A stretch of 64,000 nt of DNA from Phaseolus vulgaris (taxonomy: Eukaryota > Streptophyta > Magnoliopsida > Fabales > Fabaceae). Of the stretch, positions 24,593-37,551 are shown one piece after another; the stretch's first letter is position 1; each line of letters begins with the position of its first letter. The notes below the pieces were generated by a model that had not been told where the DNA came from, made no database searches, and saw nothing but the letters and a program-made list of their open reading frames with translations. Both the position numbers and the translations under genes were made by a program. Location: assembly GCF_000499845.2 (NCBI RefSeq), contig NC_023758.2, positions 10,823,927 to 10,887,926 on the forward strand, given 5' to 3'.

Positions 24593-27500
24593 AAAAGCCC
24601 TACCTCATCTGCAGTTAATGTGATACAGATGTTGAATTCTGATAAAAACCCACTTTCTCCAACACTTACAAAATATTTACTATACACTCACAATGTTTGT
24701 AAGCATACATCTGACCCATCATTGTCTCATTTGTTGGACAACTAGGACAGAACTAGTTGGATTATAAGTAGGCCAGGTCCACTTCTAGGCTGTAATTTTA
24801 ACCTTTAACTAAAACACGTTTAGTTGTTCCATCCTCATGAAACATATGCTGCCACCTAGCCTTCTTTCAAATTATTGACTTGTCAAAATTTAATACATAG
24901 CTATAGTGTTTCTGTGTGTCATGCACAACAACTTCTTTCATTAATTATTTGTGTAAACACTGTATGCATATGAAAGGCTCTTACACCCTCATTGAATCAC
25001 AAACTGACATATATATATATGTATATCATTAGTTATTTTTTATAAGAACTATTTCATAATGACAACAATTTTAATTAAACTTTTTATCTCTTAAAATCTG
25101 ACTATTCTCACTCAGGGGGGGCATACTGTTAAGGTGTAGGGTGCTAGGTTTGAGGTTTGGAAACAGGAAAAGCATCCCCAACAAGTTACACTGCTTCTAA
25201 TAATTAATGATGATAAGTGAAAGTTGATTTCCTATTAAAAGGGTTATGTAATTAATTTGTGATATATATATGAGGCAAAGTTGACAATTAGTTAAGGTAA
25301 TGATTTGATGAAGAAGTCCCAGTAAGATGGAAATTAATGATTACAAGTTTTAAGGGGTGGGGTTGGGAGGGAGGGTCTTGATGATGATAGCTTCTTTAGC
25401 CAACAGGGAACTGAAAAGGACTTACAATGATAGAGAGATGGAATAGGCATCTAGTGCTGTGGTTGAGGACAACATGACTGAGATATGTGGGGTACCAAGA
25501 GATAGAGACATTTGATCATTCACATTAAAGTGCGCCCTTTCCCCTTTACTCTCTCAAAACGGAGCTCCTACGCTCCTTTCTTCTCTAACTACGACGGCTT
25601 TCGGTGCATCAATGTTCAAATAAAATCTATTCAATTAATTAACTATTTTCCTCCATTCATCAATATTCTTATTGTTCTTCAACTTCTGCACATTCATCAA
25701 CCTCAACATCTGTTATGTAACTCACTTCATAACTTTGTTCATAAGACTTTTCTTCATTTAGTCGGGAGTTCTGGAATATTTCACTCTTTGTCAATACTCT
25801 CTATATCAGCTTTCCATTCACTATCTTCTTTCTCAGCTCTTACTTACTGATCTCATTAGCTATGTTAGGAGGATAAAAAAATTTCACTATTTTCTATGAT
25901 ATTTTCATTTCATTCTAATAATAGAACATATATAGTAATGTTTGTTTTATTTTCCTCTATATCATCATCTTCCACGAATGCACGTGACATGATATGAATG
26001 GGTCTTGACTTAAGAATAAAATACTACGTATTATTAACATGCATAGTGTTTGAGTGGAAGTGTATGCATGTAGAAGTACAAATGATTAGCATTAAGACAG
26101 AAAAATCACATAAACAAAACTTTGTTTTGTTTTTTCAAGAGTCTCGTCCTATTTTGTAAATGCACCTGATCATATATTCTTTTCACGGAAAAGGATGATG
26201 ATATCAAATTGAGATGATGTCATTTCATGTCAAACCAAACCACAGCACTTACATTTGATTTGTTTAGGTTGTAATCAGATAAATAAGAAGATTGCTTTAC
26301 AGATGGATGGCACATGGGGGGTATGGCCAAAATGTAACTAAAGATTTGAATATAAAACCATGGGGGCACACTTCTTCAGAGTATTATTCTCCCTCATTCT
26401 CATACTGCCTCTTGAAAAACTTTACAAATTCCCCGTTTCATCACTATGAACATATTCCTTTTCCACAACAAAAATGATGCATCAACACAATGTATTCTTG
26501 AAGGCAATCATAAGATATAGTCAAACTGCAAACGTTAACATTTTTCTTGTTAGTATTCGAATCTTCATATAGGTTATATGTTAAGAAAAAAAACTTCTTA
26601 TGGAAATCCCTATAGGAAATATCCTAGGGTGTGAGCTTTATCCCTAAGAATGGATCTATATAATTTGTGTAAAAGGGTTGAATTTTTGACTTATGATAAC
26701 CTAGCCCTGGATTATTGATTCAGAATATTATAAAAATAGATGAGGGTGATGAATCTTTGAGTTCCAAATTGGTGATGATGATGATGCCAATGTGGGTTGA
26801 CGTTTACGTGATAAAACATGGTACATGCTACGGGGTTTTTAGATTGGAGTACTACGTACTCACAATTCAGATAGATGCATATCCAATTAGGCTGTAAAGT
26901 TGGTGGGCAATGGCCCATAAAAAAACGTGGCCCCACATCTTGCATGTCCCCAAAAATGGGCCCCTCTGGAACTATAATGCACTGGTTGGTGACGATCAAT
27001 GTTTCAAAACAAAGTGCAAAAACCTTACACATAAACAGGGGAAGAGGGGGGAAAAATAAAGCCTTCCTGTGCATAACTTCTCTCTTCTCAATTAGCAAAC
27101 AAAAAGAGAAAAAACAATACCACCCTATTCAATTATTGGAAACTGGGATGCAACTTGCTTGAAAACAATAGATGCATGGAAACAAACAACATCACATTTG
27201 GATAAAAACAAGCCTAGCTAATTACACCTTATTGGACACATGTAGTAACATGAAAAAATCACTTTCACCCCAAGATTATTTTAAGGGTCAAATCAAAATC
27301 AAAATAATCCACGATTTAGTTAACAACGAGAGAACTAGAATAAGAAGAAAAAAGAAATCAAACTCAAGCCTTGTTCAATTATGAGGGAATGGAATGTTAA
27401 CATAGAGAAAACGATTGGCACACATCTAGATAAAAAAATTCTACAATTATTTTTCCTTTTGGGTCTCAAATTCCACTACTCTAAAAGCTTAAATTCGAGT

Positions 27501-28145
27501 TTCAGTTGACAGTGGGACTGGCCCCAACAGTGAACTTTCATACAAAGATGGGGTTGGTTCAATTTCCAAACTTCCACACTCTTCAAAAATCTCAGTGGAA
27601 TTAGCCAAACTAGAGTCTAATATTTATGTTATTTAATTTTTTGTTTGAAGATGAGTTATTCTAAAGAAATTGTACATGAATTATACTATTCCAGGCATTT
27701 GAGAAGCACTAGATATATATGATTGAAATTGAACATAAATGATAGTGTTATTGATGATGGTATCCAGGGATGGGAACACAAGGTTAGGCCACCATCAAAG
27801 AGAAGGTGTCCCACATTGTACTATTCCTTTTATTTTATTTTTCTTTCTTTTATTTATTTTTCATCTTTTTTCCCTTTCTTTATGTGTGCAGCAGTCAGGG
27901 AAGGGGCAAAAAGAGAGAGAAGTACTTGGTACTAGCAGCCAATGGGTTGCACTGAGTGGTCACTGTCCCTCTGCAACTGTAAGCAACGTCAAAGGTGGTG
28001 AAATTGGTGATGGTGTAGCCGAACATGTACTTATATTAAAGGACTGTCACCAAACCAACCCTGTAGAGGGAAGAAGAAGAACAACACTATCAAAACCAAC
28101 AAGGGAAGGGACAGAACCATCTCCACCGTCACTTCACATATCATA
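24593..28145. other. Low-copy intergenic DNA, no gene supported
   Basis: Several open stretches of 60-150 codons occur (25512, 26712, 26875, 27739), but they overlap one another on both strands, lack splice-consistent continuation and show no known motif. A TA/TG dinucleotide run lies near 24322-24345. No retrotransposon or DNA-transposon signature is seen, in contrast to most of the window. Confidence 0.5.
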
Positions 28146-28165
28146 TTCATTCATTCATTCATTCA
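28146..28165. repeat. TTCA microsatellite
   Basis: About five tandem copies of ATTC/TTCA. Confidence 0.85.
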
Positions 28166-28201
28166 CATTTCACAGTCCCCCCACCCCTCCCATGTGACTT
28201 A

Positions 28202-28230
28202 CACGTGGCACTATCACCACGTGGCACGTG
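28202..28230. promoter_or_regulatory. Triple G-box (CACGTG) cluster
   Basis: Three CACGTG hexamers lie within 29 bp (28202-28207, 28218-28223, 28225-28230). The first two are followed by GC, giving the ABRE-like CACGTGGC. In plants this core binds bZIP and bHLH factors. The second and third together form CCACGTGGCACGTGCC. There is no supported gene next to it, so its target, if any, is unknown. Pyrimidine-rich sequence follows to about 28430 and would suit a 5' leader. Confidence 0.55.
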
Positions 28231-31200
28231 CCATAATGCCATTGGATCCAAAACCCTGCATCCATCCCACCAAACTCGGGTTTTTGTTCTTGTTGCACCA
28301 AGAATTCCACTGCAACTAATCATACTAATCATCACCCTTTTCTCTACATAAAAGAATCACGGCACCATCTAATGTTGCCGTACCACTCCATCATTGGTCA
28401 CCAAATTCCCCATCTTCTTTGTTAACCACACATAGGTTACAAACAAATATAAACGTGAGATGGGCTTGTTTTTTCTTTTGATTTTGTAGGCCAAAGTGAA
28501 AGAAACCCATGTATTATCTGTGGCTTGGCCTCACTGTGATTTGTGATCCAAAATGTTACAGAGGGGAAAGAAATGTATGGTTTTTCCATGTTACTACATG
28601 ACACCCCAATGAAATAAAGTTTGGTTGATTTTTTGGGAAATATAACCAAAAAATCTTGGCAAAGGGTGAGGCATATTCGAAAGTACTGGATCTTATTATG
28701 TCAGGCATTACTTAGAACCATGTCTATTTTCTTTTCCTTTCTTCGGGCAGACAAAGAACGGTGCAAAGGAACAGCATATTTTTTGGCAATCTCGTTTCAG
28801 GGAGATCTTAATTGACTAGCGATTCAAGTTGTACAAAATGGAACTGTTGATAGACGGGGACCAAGCACGCCACTTTTAATGTGTCGTGTTATAGCCATTC
28901 CAAGTAAGTGTAGCAAAACTACATGCCCTACTCTCTGAACTATGCCTTTCCCTTCCACAGTTTTATTAGGTCATTCAGCACATTGCCAAAGCCTCATGTT
29001 AACTTCAACACCTATTTAAGAGAGAACATTTATTGACCATCTAGTGGAGTTCGAGACTAGTGACTTTTCCAATAGGACACAAGCCCCACAAGTGGTACTA
29101 CAGTTTAATGGAAAGCAACTTTGTTGACATGTAGTTAGTTAACAGATTATAGGTTTAGGTCTAATTCCATCTCCTTTTTAGGGGCTAGCTATGCCTATAT
29201 GGGGCTGACCACATTCACACCTACTTGTAAGTGTATGTAGTGTATCCACCATAAATTCCTTTACACCGTCTAAAATTTCAATTCTTAATGTTTTCACATT
29301 GCAGCTCACCAATAATTAATCTTGCTGCCTCTTAATTAATTTCTTCATCTATGTGATACCTTCCATATCAGTTATCACAGACGCAACAGTGGAACCAACT
29401 GTGCTACCATGCAACCAATAGCTCAAACGTACAACTTTTAATTTCGTCTTCAATATTTCAACTTCGTTTTAATCATGTTCTACACTTTAATAACTGATAT
29501 AGACACATGCAATATGAATAATTAATGTTGTCTGTACATGCAGTGTTAAATGAGGCTTCCTCAAGTCAAACTGAATCATTAGTACTGTATTTGTTTAATT
29601 ATAAAGGGAAAAAGAAAAAGAGTACACTCTTCTTAACATTCACAAACTTTTACTCATGCCCTCAAATTAACTTATCTTAATATTGTGAGAAGCATCACGG
29701 AATTGCCTTATACTTAACATACTCCTACACTTATCAAATAATAAATAGGTTCCCAATAAATAATTTACGTGGTAAAATGAAACTCATCTTCTTAATACCA
29801 AATTAGTTACCTTTATAATCATGTGGATAGAAAGAACATAGTGAGAAACCATTTCTCATGGGCTTGCCGACATATATCTAGAAGGTCAATAACTTCAAGA
29901 GACAATCTTTTACATGGTTATTAAAAAGTTTCGACTACTTTTACGTAGCCAGTGCTATAGTTGAGGCCTGAGGGTGTTCACTTGACAGTAGTCCACTTAA
30001 AAGTCTAACAAGACTATAGTAAGTTCTATATCTAGTTTAGAACTGCATATATTTTTTTATTCTAACTGCAAGAACGATAAATGGATGTCAGAAGAGTGAT
30101 TGCTATGAAACTTACCTGCAACAAAATCTTCATAAGGTGATTCAATTAAGCTAGACTAAAGATAAAATCTGCATAAAGTGATTGGATCAAGTTAGACTAA
30201 AGACTACAGGCCAATATATATAAATATGGTCGACACAATTGTGATATTATGGCATTGAAATGCATCTGACATATTAGAACTTAATTAGTACCATCTTCTG
30301 TATCAATAAGATATTTCATCATCTTAGATTGATTTCAGCAATCATAGTGTAAACGTCATGTTATGTAAATTTATAAACTGATGAACTTTCATACACTGCA
30401 TGAAGAATTATATTTGCTAGGAAAATAACTCAAATTGAAACTATTTACGAAGGTTGACTGGAGCACACGGTTAGCATCTATCACAGCATAATTGTTTCAT
30501 TAATTTTATTTTCTTATATCCTGTTATATGCATGCACAGCGACCACGAAATCGTGTAGATTTTTTCTTCTTTTTAATAGTTTTAGTACTGTGATACTTAT
30601 AGAATTGACTGATATAATTCAAAATTACCAATCTACTACTGGATCAAATCTATCAAAACAAAAATAATTATTCATATTAACTTCAATCAAAATCAAGTTC
30701 TCCAATTTGAGAACAAACATTTTAGGTAATCTGAATGAAAGTTCTCTTCGGCTCCATTAGTCCAAGACTCTTCAACCAAAAACCACAAACTGAAACGTCA
30801 TGATACACTGCTTGAGACTGTTGCCTACATCCATCTAACTGCCAACAATTTTTTTAAGTTGCAGAATGACAATACATATAATCAATCACTTTGCAGATTG
30901 TGCCTGATTTTCTGATATTAGTATTTTATAGGAATAGGCTGCCAAACTGTACTTCACATTTTGAATAAAAGTTTTTTCCCCACTTTTGACTTACACTAGC
31001 TACCTAACCTACTTGTCAAACCACTTGCAAAGTGAGAAGGGTAGAACTTTAAATCCATCAAGGAATATATAGATTAACAATCAACTACAAGTCCACCAAG
31101 TCATATTCATCAATGTACCAATAAATTAAAGCAAAATTTTCTGTCATTTCATGATGAAACGGTTGTCAACCATCGTGTATCACTTATGCCCCAATCATTA

Positions 31201-32089
31201 CTCAATGAGCCACAGAAGATTTGCATCCACTTCTATATATAGGATCATAAGAATAAAGCATGGGCCATAGCATACATTTAGTGTGCACTTTGAAGGAAGA
31301 CAGTGATGTAATAAGCAAGGGCACTGGCTACCTACAATGAACAAAAATGAAAAAAGAAATCAGAGTTAACGTTGACAACACAACAACTAGCGTGAGATTC
31401 CTCAAGTATAATTAACCAAAAGTTTCCCAGAAGCAGATTTGTTGACAGGTTCTAAAAGTAAAAGCGACTATGTAAAAGCTGAAGGATGTACTTTTCATCA
31501 TTTATCACTAGAATCAGCTTTGAGTATTCTCAAGAACAAAATTGGATTTGCAAATTGGTAATTTTATAACAAAGCATTGTTACATGAAAGTCTAGGCCAA
31601 CGGATCAAAATATTAAATACTTAGGGAGTGCTAAAATAGATAGCTATGGAATGTATGAACATCGTGGTCAAAGGTTTCGATCACTTGTGCACTGGAATTT
31701 TGATTCTTCCGCAAGGCAATGGTTCTATCCTTCTATTTTACCTTGTGATTGATTAATAAATGTCTACATACAAAATGCGTAATTAACCATTCTTCAAAGT
31801 GCGTAATTAATCATTCTTCATCATTCATGAAGATTATAGTTGCGAGTCAGTTATTAAGAAGGTGGACTTTAAGTTTACCTTATAAAATCATTTTCACCCA
31901 CTTATATAATATGAAATGTTTTTATCTATATTCCATGTGAGATTTCCAAAATACTTCCTTACACCAAGACTACTAACTCGTGCGGGAGACTATATATCTA
32001 TGGATGGTCTGATAGCGGTCTTATAGTAGATGACTTGATAAGCTCAACAAACTCTCGTTAAGATAAACTTTAAATGATTATGATACTAT
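28231..32089. other. Intergenic DNA, no gene supported
   Basis: AT-rich single-copy-looking sequence. A small tandem duplication (GCGTAATTAA.CATTCTTCA twice) lies at about 31778-31820. No tRNA, snoRNA or miRNA precursor that I can recognise, and no transposon domain. Confidence 0.45.
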
Positions 32090-35030
32090 AATAAAAAAAA
32101 GAGAAAGGAGATGCAATATCCACTACAAAACCACAAGCCTAGAATAAAGAAATTGCATAGAAGGAAACTCAAATACACAAGAGAAAAAAACCCAAGTCGT
32201 GGGTGGTCAGCTGCAACTAGTGATTAGACGCAAAAAGAACAAGATAAAGAAAAAAGAAAAATAATATTTGTTTATATCTAAAGCTACATTTTGCAAAACT
32301 AGAAAATATAAAGCTTATAAAGAAAAGGTGGGCCAATCAGAAAAGAGACCAGACAAACAAAACAAAGCCTAAAATGTAAATATATAGTTTATCGACCCTC
32401 TTCAAGCTGGGAATAAATGTTTTTTCTTTCTAGCTTGGAATGAATGTCTTGAAAAGGAGTTGGAGTCAAATGTTTGATGAAGATGTCAACAACTTGCATG
32501 GAAGAAGAAATAGGTAGCAGTTTGAGCAAATTTGCGTTCAACTTTTCATGAACAATGTATGTATAAGGTAGCTGGTTGAATATATGAAATGTTTAGGTCT
32601 TGGAGAAGATAGGTGATCTATTGGATTTTATGGCTTTATACTCTACTTTAGATGAACTTCTTAATGTAGTTTGTTGTTTTTTGGATTTCCATGAAATAAG
32701 AGATTTGCGTAAGCATATTGAAAAATCAGTGACAAATTTTCTAGTTTCAAGAAAAATTGACAAATCTGAATCACTATAAGCCTTTAACTGGATAAGGTTC
32801 TGACTATGAAAAAATATTCCTTATTACGCTGGAGCATTCTTGAGATACCTTGCAATGTGGAAAGCAGCTTATTGATGATATTTTGTAGGAACTGAGATTA
32901 ATTGACTTAAATTGTTAACACTAAAGGCAATGTTAGGTCTTATATTAGTAAGGTAGATGAGACGACCAATAAGTATGTGGTAGGAAAATGATTTTTCTTC
33001 GTTTAGTTTGTTGCATTTGTCTGCAGAGAAGTGAGAAGTGTGAACCAATGGAGTACGAATGGGGGCATAATTCAACATCCTAGATTCGTTTAGAAGATCC
33101 AAAATGTACTTTTTTTTACTAATGTGTATACCAGTCTTGTAACGAGCCACTTCAAGTCCTAAGAAGTGTTGATCTAGTAGATAAGTTATGTGGTTGATCT
33201 TCTCAATATGGTTTTTAGTGAGTCTGATATCATCCACATAAACAAGAAAGGCATGTGTTTTAGTGTCATGGTATTTTATGAATAAAGAGTAATCAATAAA
33301 AGATAAAACATAATTATTTGAAAGTAATAATTTAGATAACTTTGCATACCATTGGGAGCCAACTTATCGAAGTCCACAAAGAGATCTTTGTATTTTACAA
33401 ATACTGTTGTTGTTGGGAACAAGAAGACCAGGTGGAGGCTTCATATAGACTTCTTCAAAGAGGTCTCCATGCAAAAAAAAATAAAAATTGTTGACGTATA
33501 ATTGCTTGAACATCCGATAAGTGCCAGAATTTAGTAATATTTCATATTAAAATATAGACACTTATGAGTATTAATTGTTAAAATAAGTATAAAATAACCC
33601 TTAATTTATGAATTTATACCTTTTTACATATTTTGTGAGTTTTATTTGAATAAGAACGATTTATTCACAAATTTTGTGTTAAATACATGATTCCAGGGGA
33701 GAATGGAGATGGTTGGGCAAAAGGAGAATAATATAAGCCAAAAAGGGAAAGCTGGAAGGCCTCGACACACACCAAACTCACAAAAGCCCAACTAAGCATC
33801 AGAGAATTTCGCTCAAGCGATCCCATTCTCACTTGAGCGATATTGCTCCAGAAACATTGGTCAAGTTCGAAGCTTTACTCGCTCAAGCGAGTTCTATCTC
33901 TCTTGAGCGAGAATCCACTTAAGCCCAAACAATTTAGGTTAAATAGGGGGTTTGAGGCACAACCCTAGAGTGCAATTGAGAGAAAAACACCGTTGAGTGA
34001 CTTGTAACCCAATTGGGAGAATAGAAGGTGTGAGAAACATTAAAGGAGGCAGTCGTCAAGGAGAAACATCTTGGATCTTCTTTTCATGCTCCGCCTGCTT
34101 ATGATAGTCATCATGTGTGGCTAATTATACCCTTTGAGGTTGGGAGTAATCTGTTCAAACTCTAATGTATTAAGGTGATATTTAAACATAATATTTTGTT
34201 CTTGATTGATTATTGGTATTATTGTTTTGTTTATAATGTTTGGTTTATCATGATCTAGAATCTTAGATTTGATTGGAAAGTACTTATATGGTTCTGACCC
34301 AAACGATAATGCTTAACATATTTGAATGCTAGGAATAGATTTGAAATGTTAATCCATATCAATGTGTGATCTTAAGGATAAGTTGTTATGCGATAAATGG
34401 ATATTTAGGAATATCCGAATAATTTTATATGCGAGAAATCGATATAAATGATTTTTATACAGACATCAATATTAATCAAAGGACACAATATTGTCATGCT
34501 AATCAAAATGCAAAAGAGTGAGAAAGATGAAACCCAATCCCTAATTTTCCAATTGAAGCAACAAACTCCTTGATTTGTTTTCTTATTAATCATTGTCATC
34601 ATAACAAATATCAACAAACTTTTATTATTCTGTTTTATATTTGGTGAATCTTTTACTTGATTATTCAATTGTTCCTTGTAGGTTTAATATTCATCCTTGA
34701 GGACACATTATTACTTCTGACAATGTGATGCACTTGCCATAAAAAGTCATCAACACCCAACTGCAGCTAAAGGAAGCAAAAGGTGTAAGGTTGTTAGCTT
34801 AACAACAGGGGCAAAGGTATCTTTGAAGTATAATCCCTTCAACTGTGTGTATTCCTTGACTACAAGACTTGTGTTTGACTTTGTAAACCTAACGACAACC
34901 AATGGTTGTTTTTCCAAGGGGCGGACAGGTGATTTACCATGTGTGATTAACTTCTTTCATGGCTTGCTACCAACATATGAATTAGGAAGCTTCCTTATAA
35001 TTGTGTGGTTCCACATGAGATGATATAGAA
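32090..35030 (-). pseudogene. Ty1/copia pol relic (RT-RNase H), interrupted
   Basis: On the minus strand, 34760-35020 shows KEYTQLKGLYFKDTFAPVVK, then LAAVG. After an inserted solo LTR the frame continues at 33510 with FKQLYVNN, FLHGDLFEEVYMKPPPG, a QRSLCGLR motif and FLVYVDDIRLT, which keeps the YVDD catalytic box. Next come FLGLEVARYKTGI, RPNIAFSVNNLSQ and RNase H-like sequence to about 32630. A purine-rich AGCTTGAAGAGGGT (about 32393-32406 complement) would be the polypurine tract, with probable LTR sequence to its left. Many stops and indels; no gag or integrase is seen. Confidence 0.75.
33516..34753. mobile_element. Solo LTR inside the copia RT relic
   Basis: A 1.24 kb insert separates LAAVG from FKQLYVNN of the copia RT. 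It starts GATAAGTGCC and ends AAAAAGTCATCAA. The flanks CATCC (33511-33515) and CACCC (34754-34758) differ by one base and fit a decayed 5 bp TSD that would restore a continuous RT codon frame. It contains four GCTCAAGCGA/TTGAGCGA-type decamers at 33812-33911 and no coding content. The exact terminal bases are uncertain. Confidence 0.65.
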
Positions 35031-35039
35031 AAAAATAGT

Positions 35040-35550
35040 ATGTTTAAAAGTAGAAGATACAATTTTTTTATTAGAGTGCTTGTTGACATTGATATGCTAT
35101 CTGTTTTTTCTGACCAAATTTTTGTGGAAAGACCTGGTTTTGCTTTTATTGTAGATATTGAATTTGAGAAGTTGATTGCATTTTGCTCTTCATGCAAAAT
35201 GATACATGATATTTCTAAATATGGACGTCAGTTTGATAGCCACAATAACACAACCAAATCGTCCAAATAAGTTGTACAACATAAACATGTGAATGTTCAT
35301 ACCAAGGTACCTAATGAAGCACCTAACAAGGAAGTGGTTGGTGTCATAGAGAAAGAATTTTGCAGTAGAGATACAAATCATGGAAAATGATGTACCTGTT
35401 TGTAATGCAGGGGTGGTTTTGGGAGATGCTATTGGTCATGCATAATGTATTTGTTGAAGTTGTTGTGGACCAAGGGATGAAGGCTGGATCTCTTGTTAGT
35501 CAAAAGTTTTAAAAAAATTCTAAAGAATTATTTATTGTTGATAATGTATA
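35040..35550 (+). pseudogene. LINE-type ORF1 relic (left part)
   Basis: The stretch RVLVDIDMLSVFSDQIFVE, then GFAFIVDIEFEKLIAFCSSC and KMIHDIS resembles the zinc-knuckle end of the ORF1 (gag-like) protein of plant L1-type LINEs, in which a CxxC...GH...C motif follows this segment. The Gly-His is degraded to H only. Stops appear after 35270. Element A inserted at 35551, and the flank continues at 45742. Confidence 0.55.
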
Positions 35551-37135
35551 TGTTGGGTCTATTAGTGTCTAAGTTCAAGAGGGGAGGGGTGAATTGAGCT
35601 TATAAAATTTTCGCAAGAACACACAATTTTTCAGTTCCAGAGGCAAAAAGAACAGATTGTTTTTACATGAAACAGATTGATTCTTCAGAGCAGTCTTGGC
35701 ACAATTTGAATTTGTTCAATATAAGATTGTGATCAACAGAGAAATATAACAGAACCAGATCAGCTTAATATTGTGAGGATGAAGGATACAACTATGCTTA
35801 GAAATCAAACAAAATTACTCAACACAAGATTTTAAGAAGAATGATCCTTTCTCAGATTTTAATGAATGGCCAGTTTGTTCACAAATCACTTAAACCATTA
35901 TATACAGCAACCTTGTTTATGATCAGAGGACTTTAACAAATCAGAAAGAACAGTTTTCACTTAAACCCAGAATTAACAGATTCAATTTCAAAAGAACAGA
36001 TTTAGTTCTTGACAGAATTAAGCAAAACCAGAAATGAGTGCAGGGATGAGAAGACAAGGCACACAAGTTTTTATACTGGTTCACTCATACAGAGCTACAT
36101 CCAGTCTCACCTTACCCCAAGGTGGAATTCACTAAGAACAGTACCAATTACTTACAAACACAACAGTTCTTGAACACTACAAGAACAACACACACAATGC
36201 TGAAAAACCCTATTTCAGCACACCTTGCACTCCAAGAAACCCTATCAAGGAGTGACTAACACTTACACCTTTACAAGACAGAATAAAGGAAAGATTACAC
36301 CTGAAAAGAAGATGCAAGAACTCAAAACCAGTAGTTCAATTTGCTGCAGAACTGTACCAGCACCTTCACCAAGATCAAAGGTTTCCTAGAACAAGCACAC
36401 TTGAAAATCTCTTTGGAAAACCTTTCAAAACTCTTTCAATCCTTCTTCTCACATGGAAAATGTTTGATCTCTGTCAAAAACGTAATTGCTCAGCTCCCTT
36501 TTCATGTGAGAGAGACTTTTCTTTATATAGAAAACAGTTTCTAACCTCTTTTCAAAAAACAGTTGAAAAGCAGTTATGAAAACAACAGATTCATTTTTGA
36601 ACTTAACAGATTTATTTTGTGAAACCCGCCAACTCAGCTAACTGAAATAACTGTCTGAGTTGTACCTTTGGTGCCCTAACTAACTTGTGAAAAACCTTTC
36701 AACTCACCAAAGAATAAACCTGTTCTTTCTCAGTAAAACAGATTAAAATATAGCAAACAGGCCAGCTCAGCTTTAACTGAAATAACTAACTAAGCTTTAC
36801 CTGTGGTGCCCTAACAGAATTTAGAAAAGCTTTTTAACAGAGAAGAAATAAACAGATTCTTTCTCCATAAAACAAATTTATTTGTGTACTGTTTTAAAAC
36901 TGTTAAAAACATTTTAAAAAGCTTTTCAAAAACCATTTAACCACGTCATGTGCTTGATCTAGACTTGGTTAGGCATCTAGGATAGGTTATACAGCAAAAG
37001 GCAATCATACACAGTTACATGCCTAATTACAAATGAATCTAAAAACCTATTACAATCTTCAAAGCACTCAAGCCATTTTCTTCATCAAACACACATCAAG
37101 CCTTGGTAGGGAAGAAGCTTCCTCCAGCTTCAACA
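35551..37135 (-). repeat. Left LTR of element A (3' LTR)
   Basis: 1585 bp, + strand TGTTGGGTCT ... CTTCAACA. It is rich in AACAGATT(T/G)-type motifs, often in pairs (35651 and 35671, 36586 and 36605). Confidence 0.95.
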
Positions 37136-37149
37136 ATCTCCCCCTGTTT
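37136..37149 (-). promoter_or_regulatory. Polypurine tract of element A
   Basis: The minus strand reads AAACAGGGGGAGAT directly before the 3' LTR. The same tract stands next to the LTRs of B (56948-) and C (62927-). Confidence 0.85.
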
Positions 37150-37551
37150 GATGGAGACAAATTCCCTTTGCTTTGCACAGCTTTGAAGAAAGATCATGAC
37201 CAAACCTGTACAGAACTATATACAAAAAAACACAGGTGTCAAGGCAGAACAAACAGATTTAGAATTGATGTACCTGCAGATTTAACATCTGAATCATATC
37301 AGCAACCTCTGTGAATATCAACTGCAGAACCTGTACCAGGCTATTCTTTTCCCCCTTTGGATTCATCAAACAGAATGGGAGCACAAAATACCAAAGAACA
37401 ATAATAGCCATACATAACAGTTCAAATAAAACCATCATAGAGATTCATTACAGACCACAAAACGACTAAAAACCAGTACAGAAAAAAAACAATACAGATT
37501 AATCCCAAATTGTTCAAACAACATATGAAAGATAAAGACTTAGAAATAGGA

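Noticed and set aside
24491..24745. 84-codon open stretch with poly-Asp
   Set aside because: The Asp run is a GAT microsatellite; there is no splice continuation, family motif or promoter context.
26712..27162. Overlapping open stretches on both strands (up to 128 codons)
   Set aside because: Both strands are open at once, with no conserved motif; likely chance.
27739..28197. 152-codon open stretch
   Set aside because: Low-complexity Phe/Ser/His content caused by a T-rich tract and the TTCA microsatellite; no domain.
22792..32089. miRNA, tRNA or snoRNA genes in the transposon-poor island
   Set aside because: I looked for well-known plant miRNA sequences and tRNA-like A/B boxes and saw none convincing; a covariance search would be needed to decide.
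36341..36544. 67-codon frame repeated identically at 44942-45145
   Set aside because: Identical only because both lie in the two near-identical LTRs of element A; starts with TTG and has no motif.
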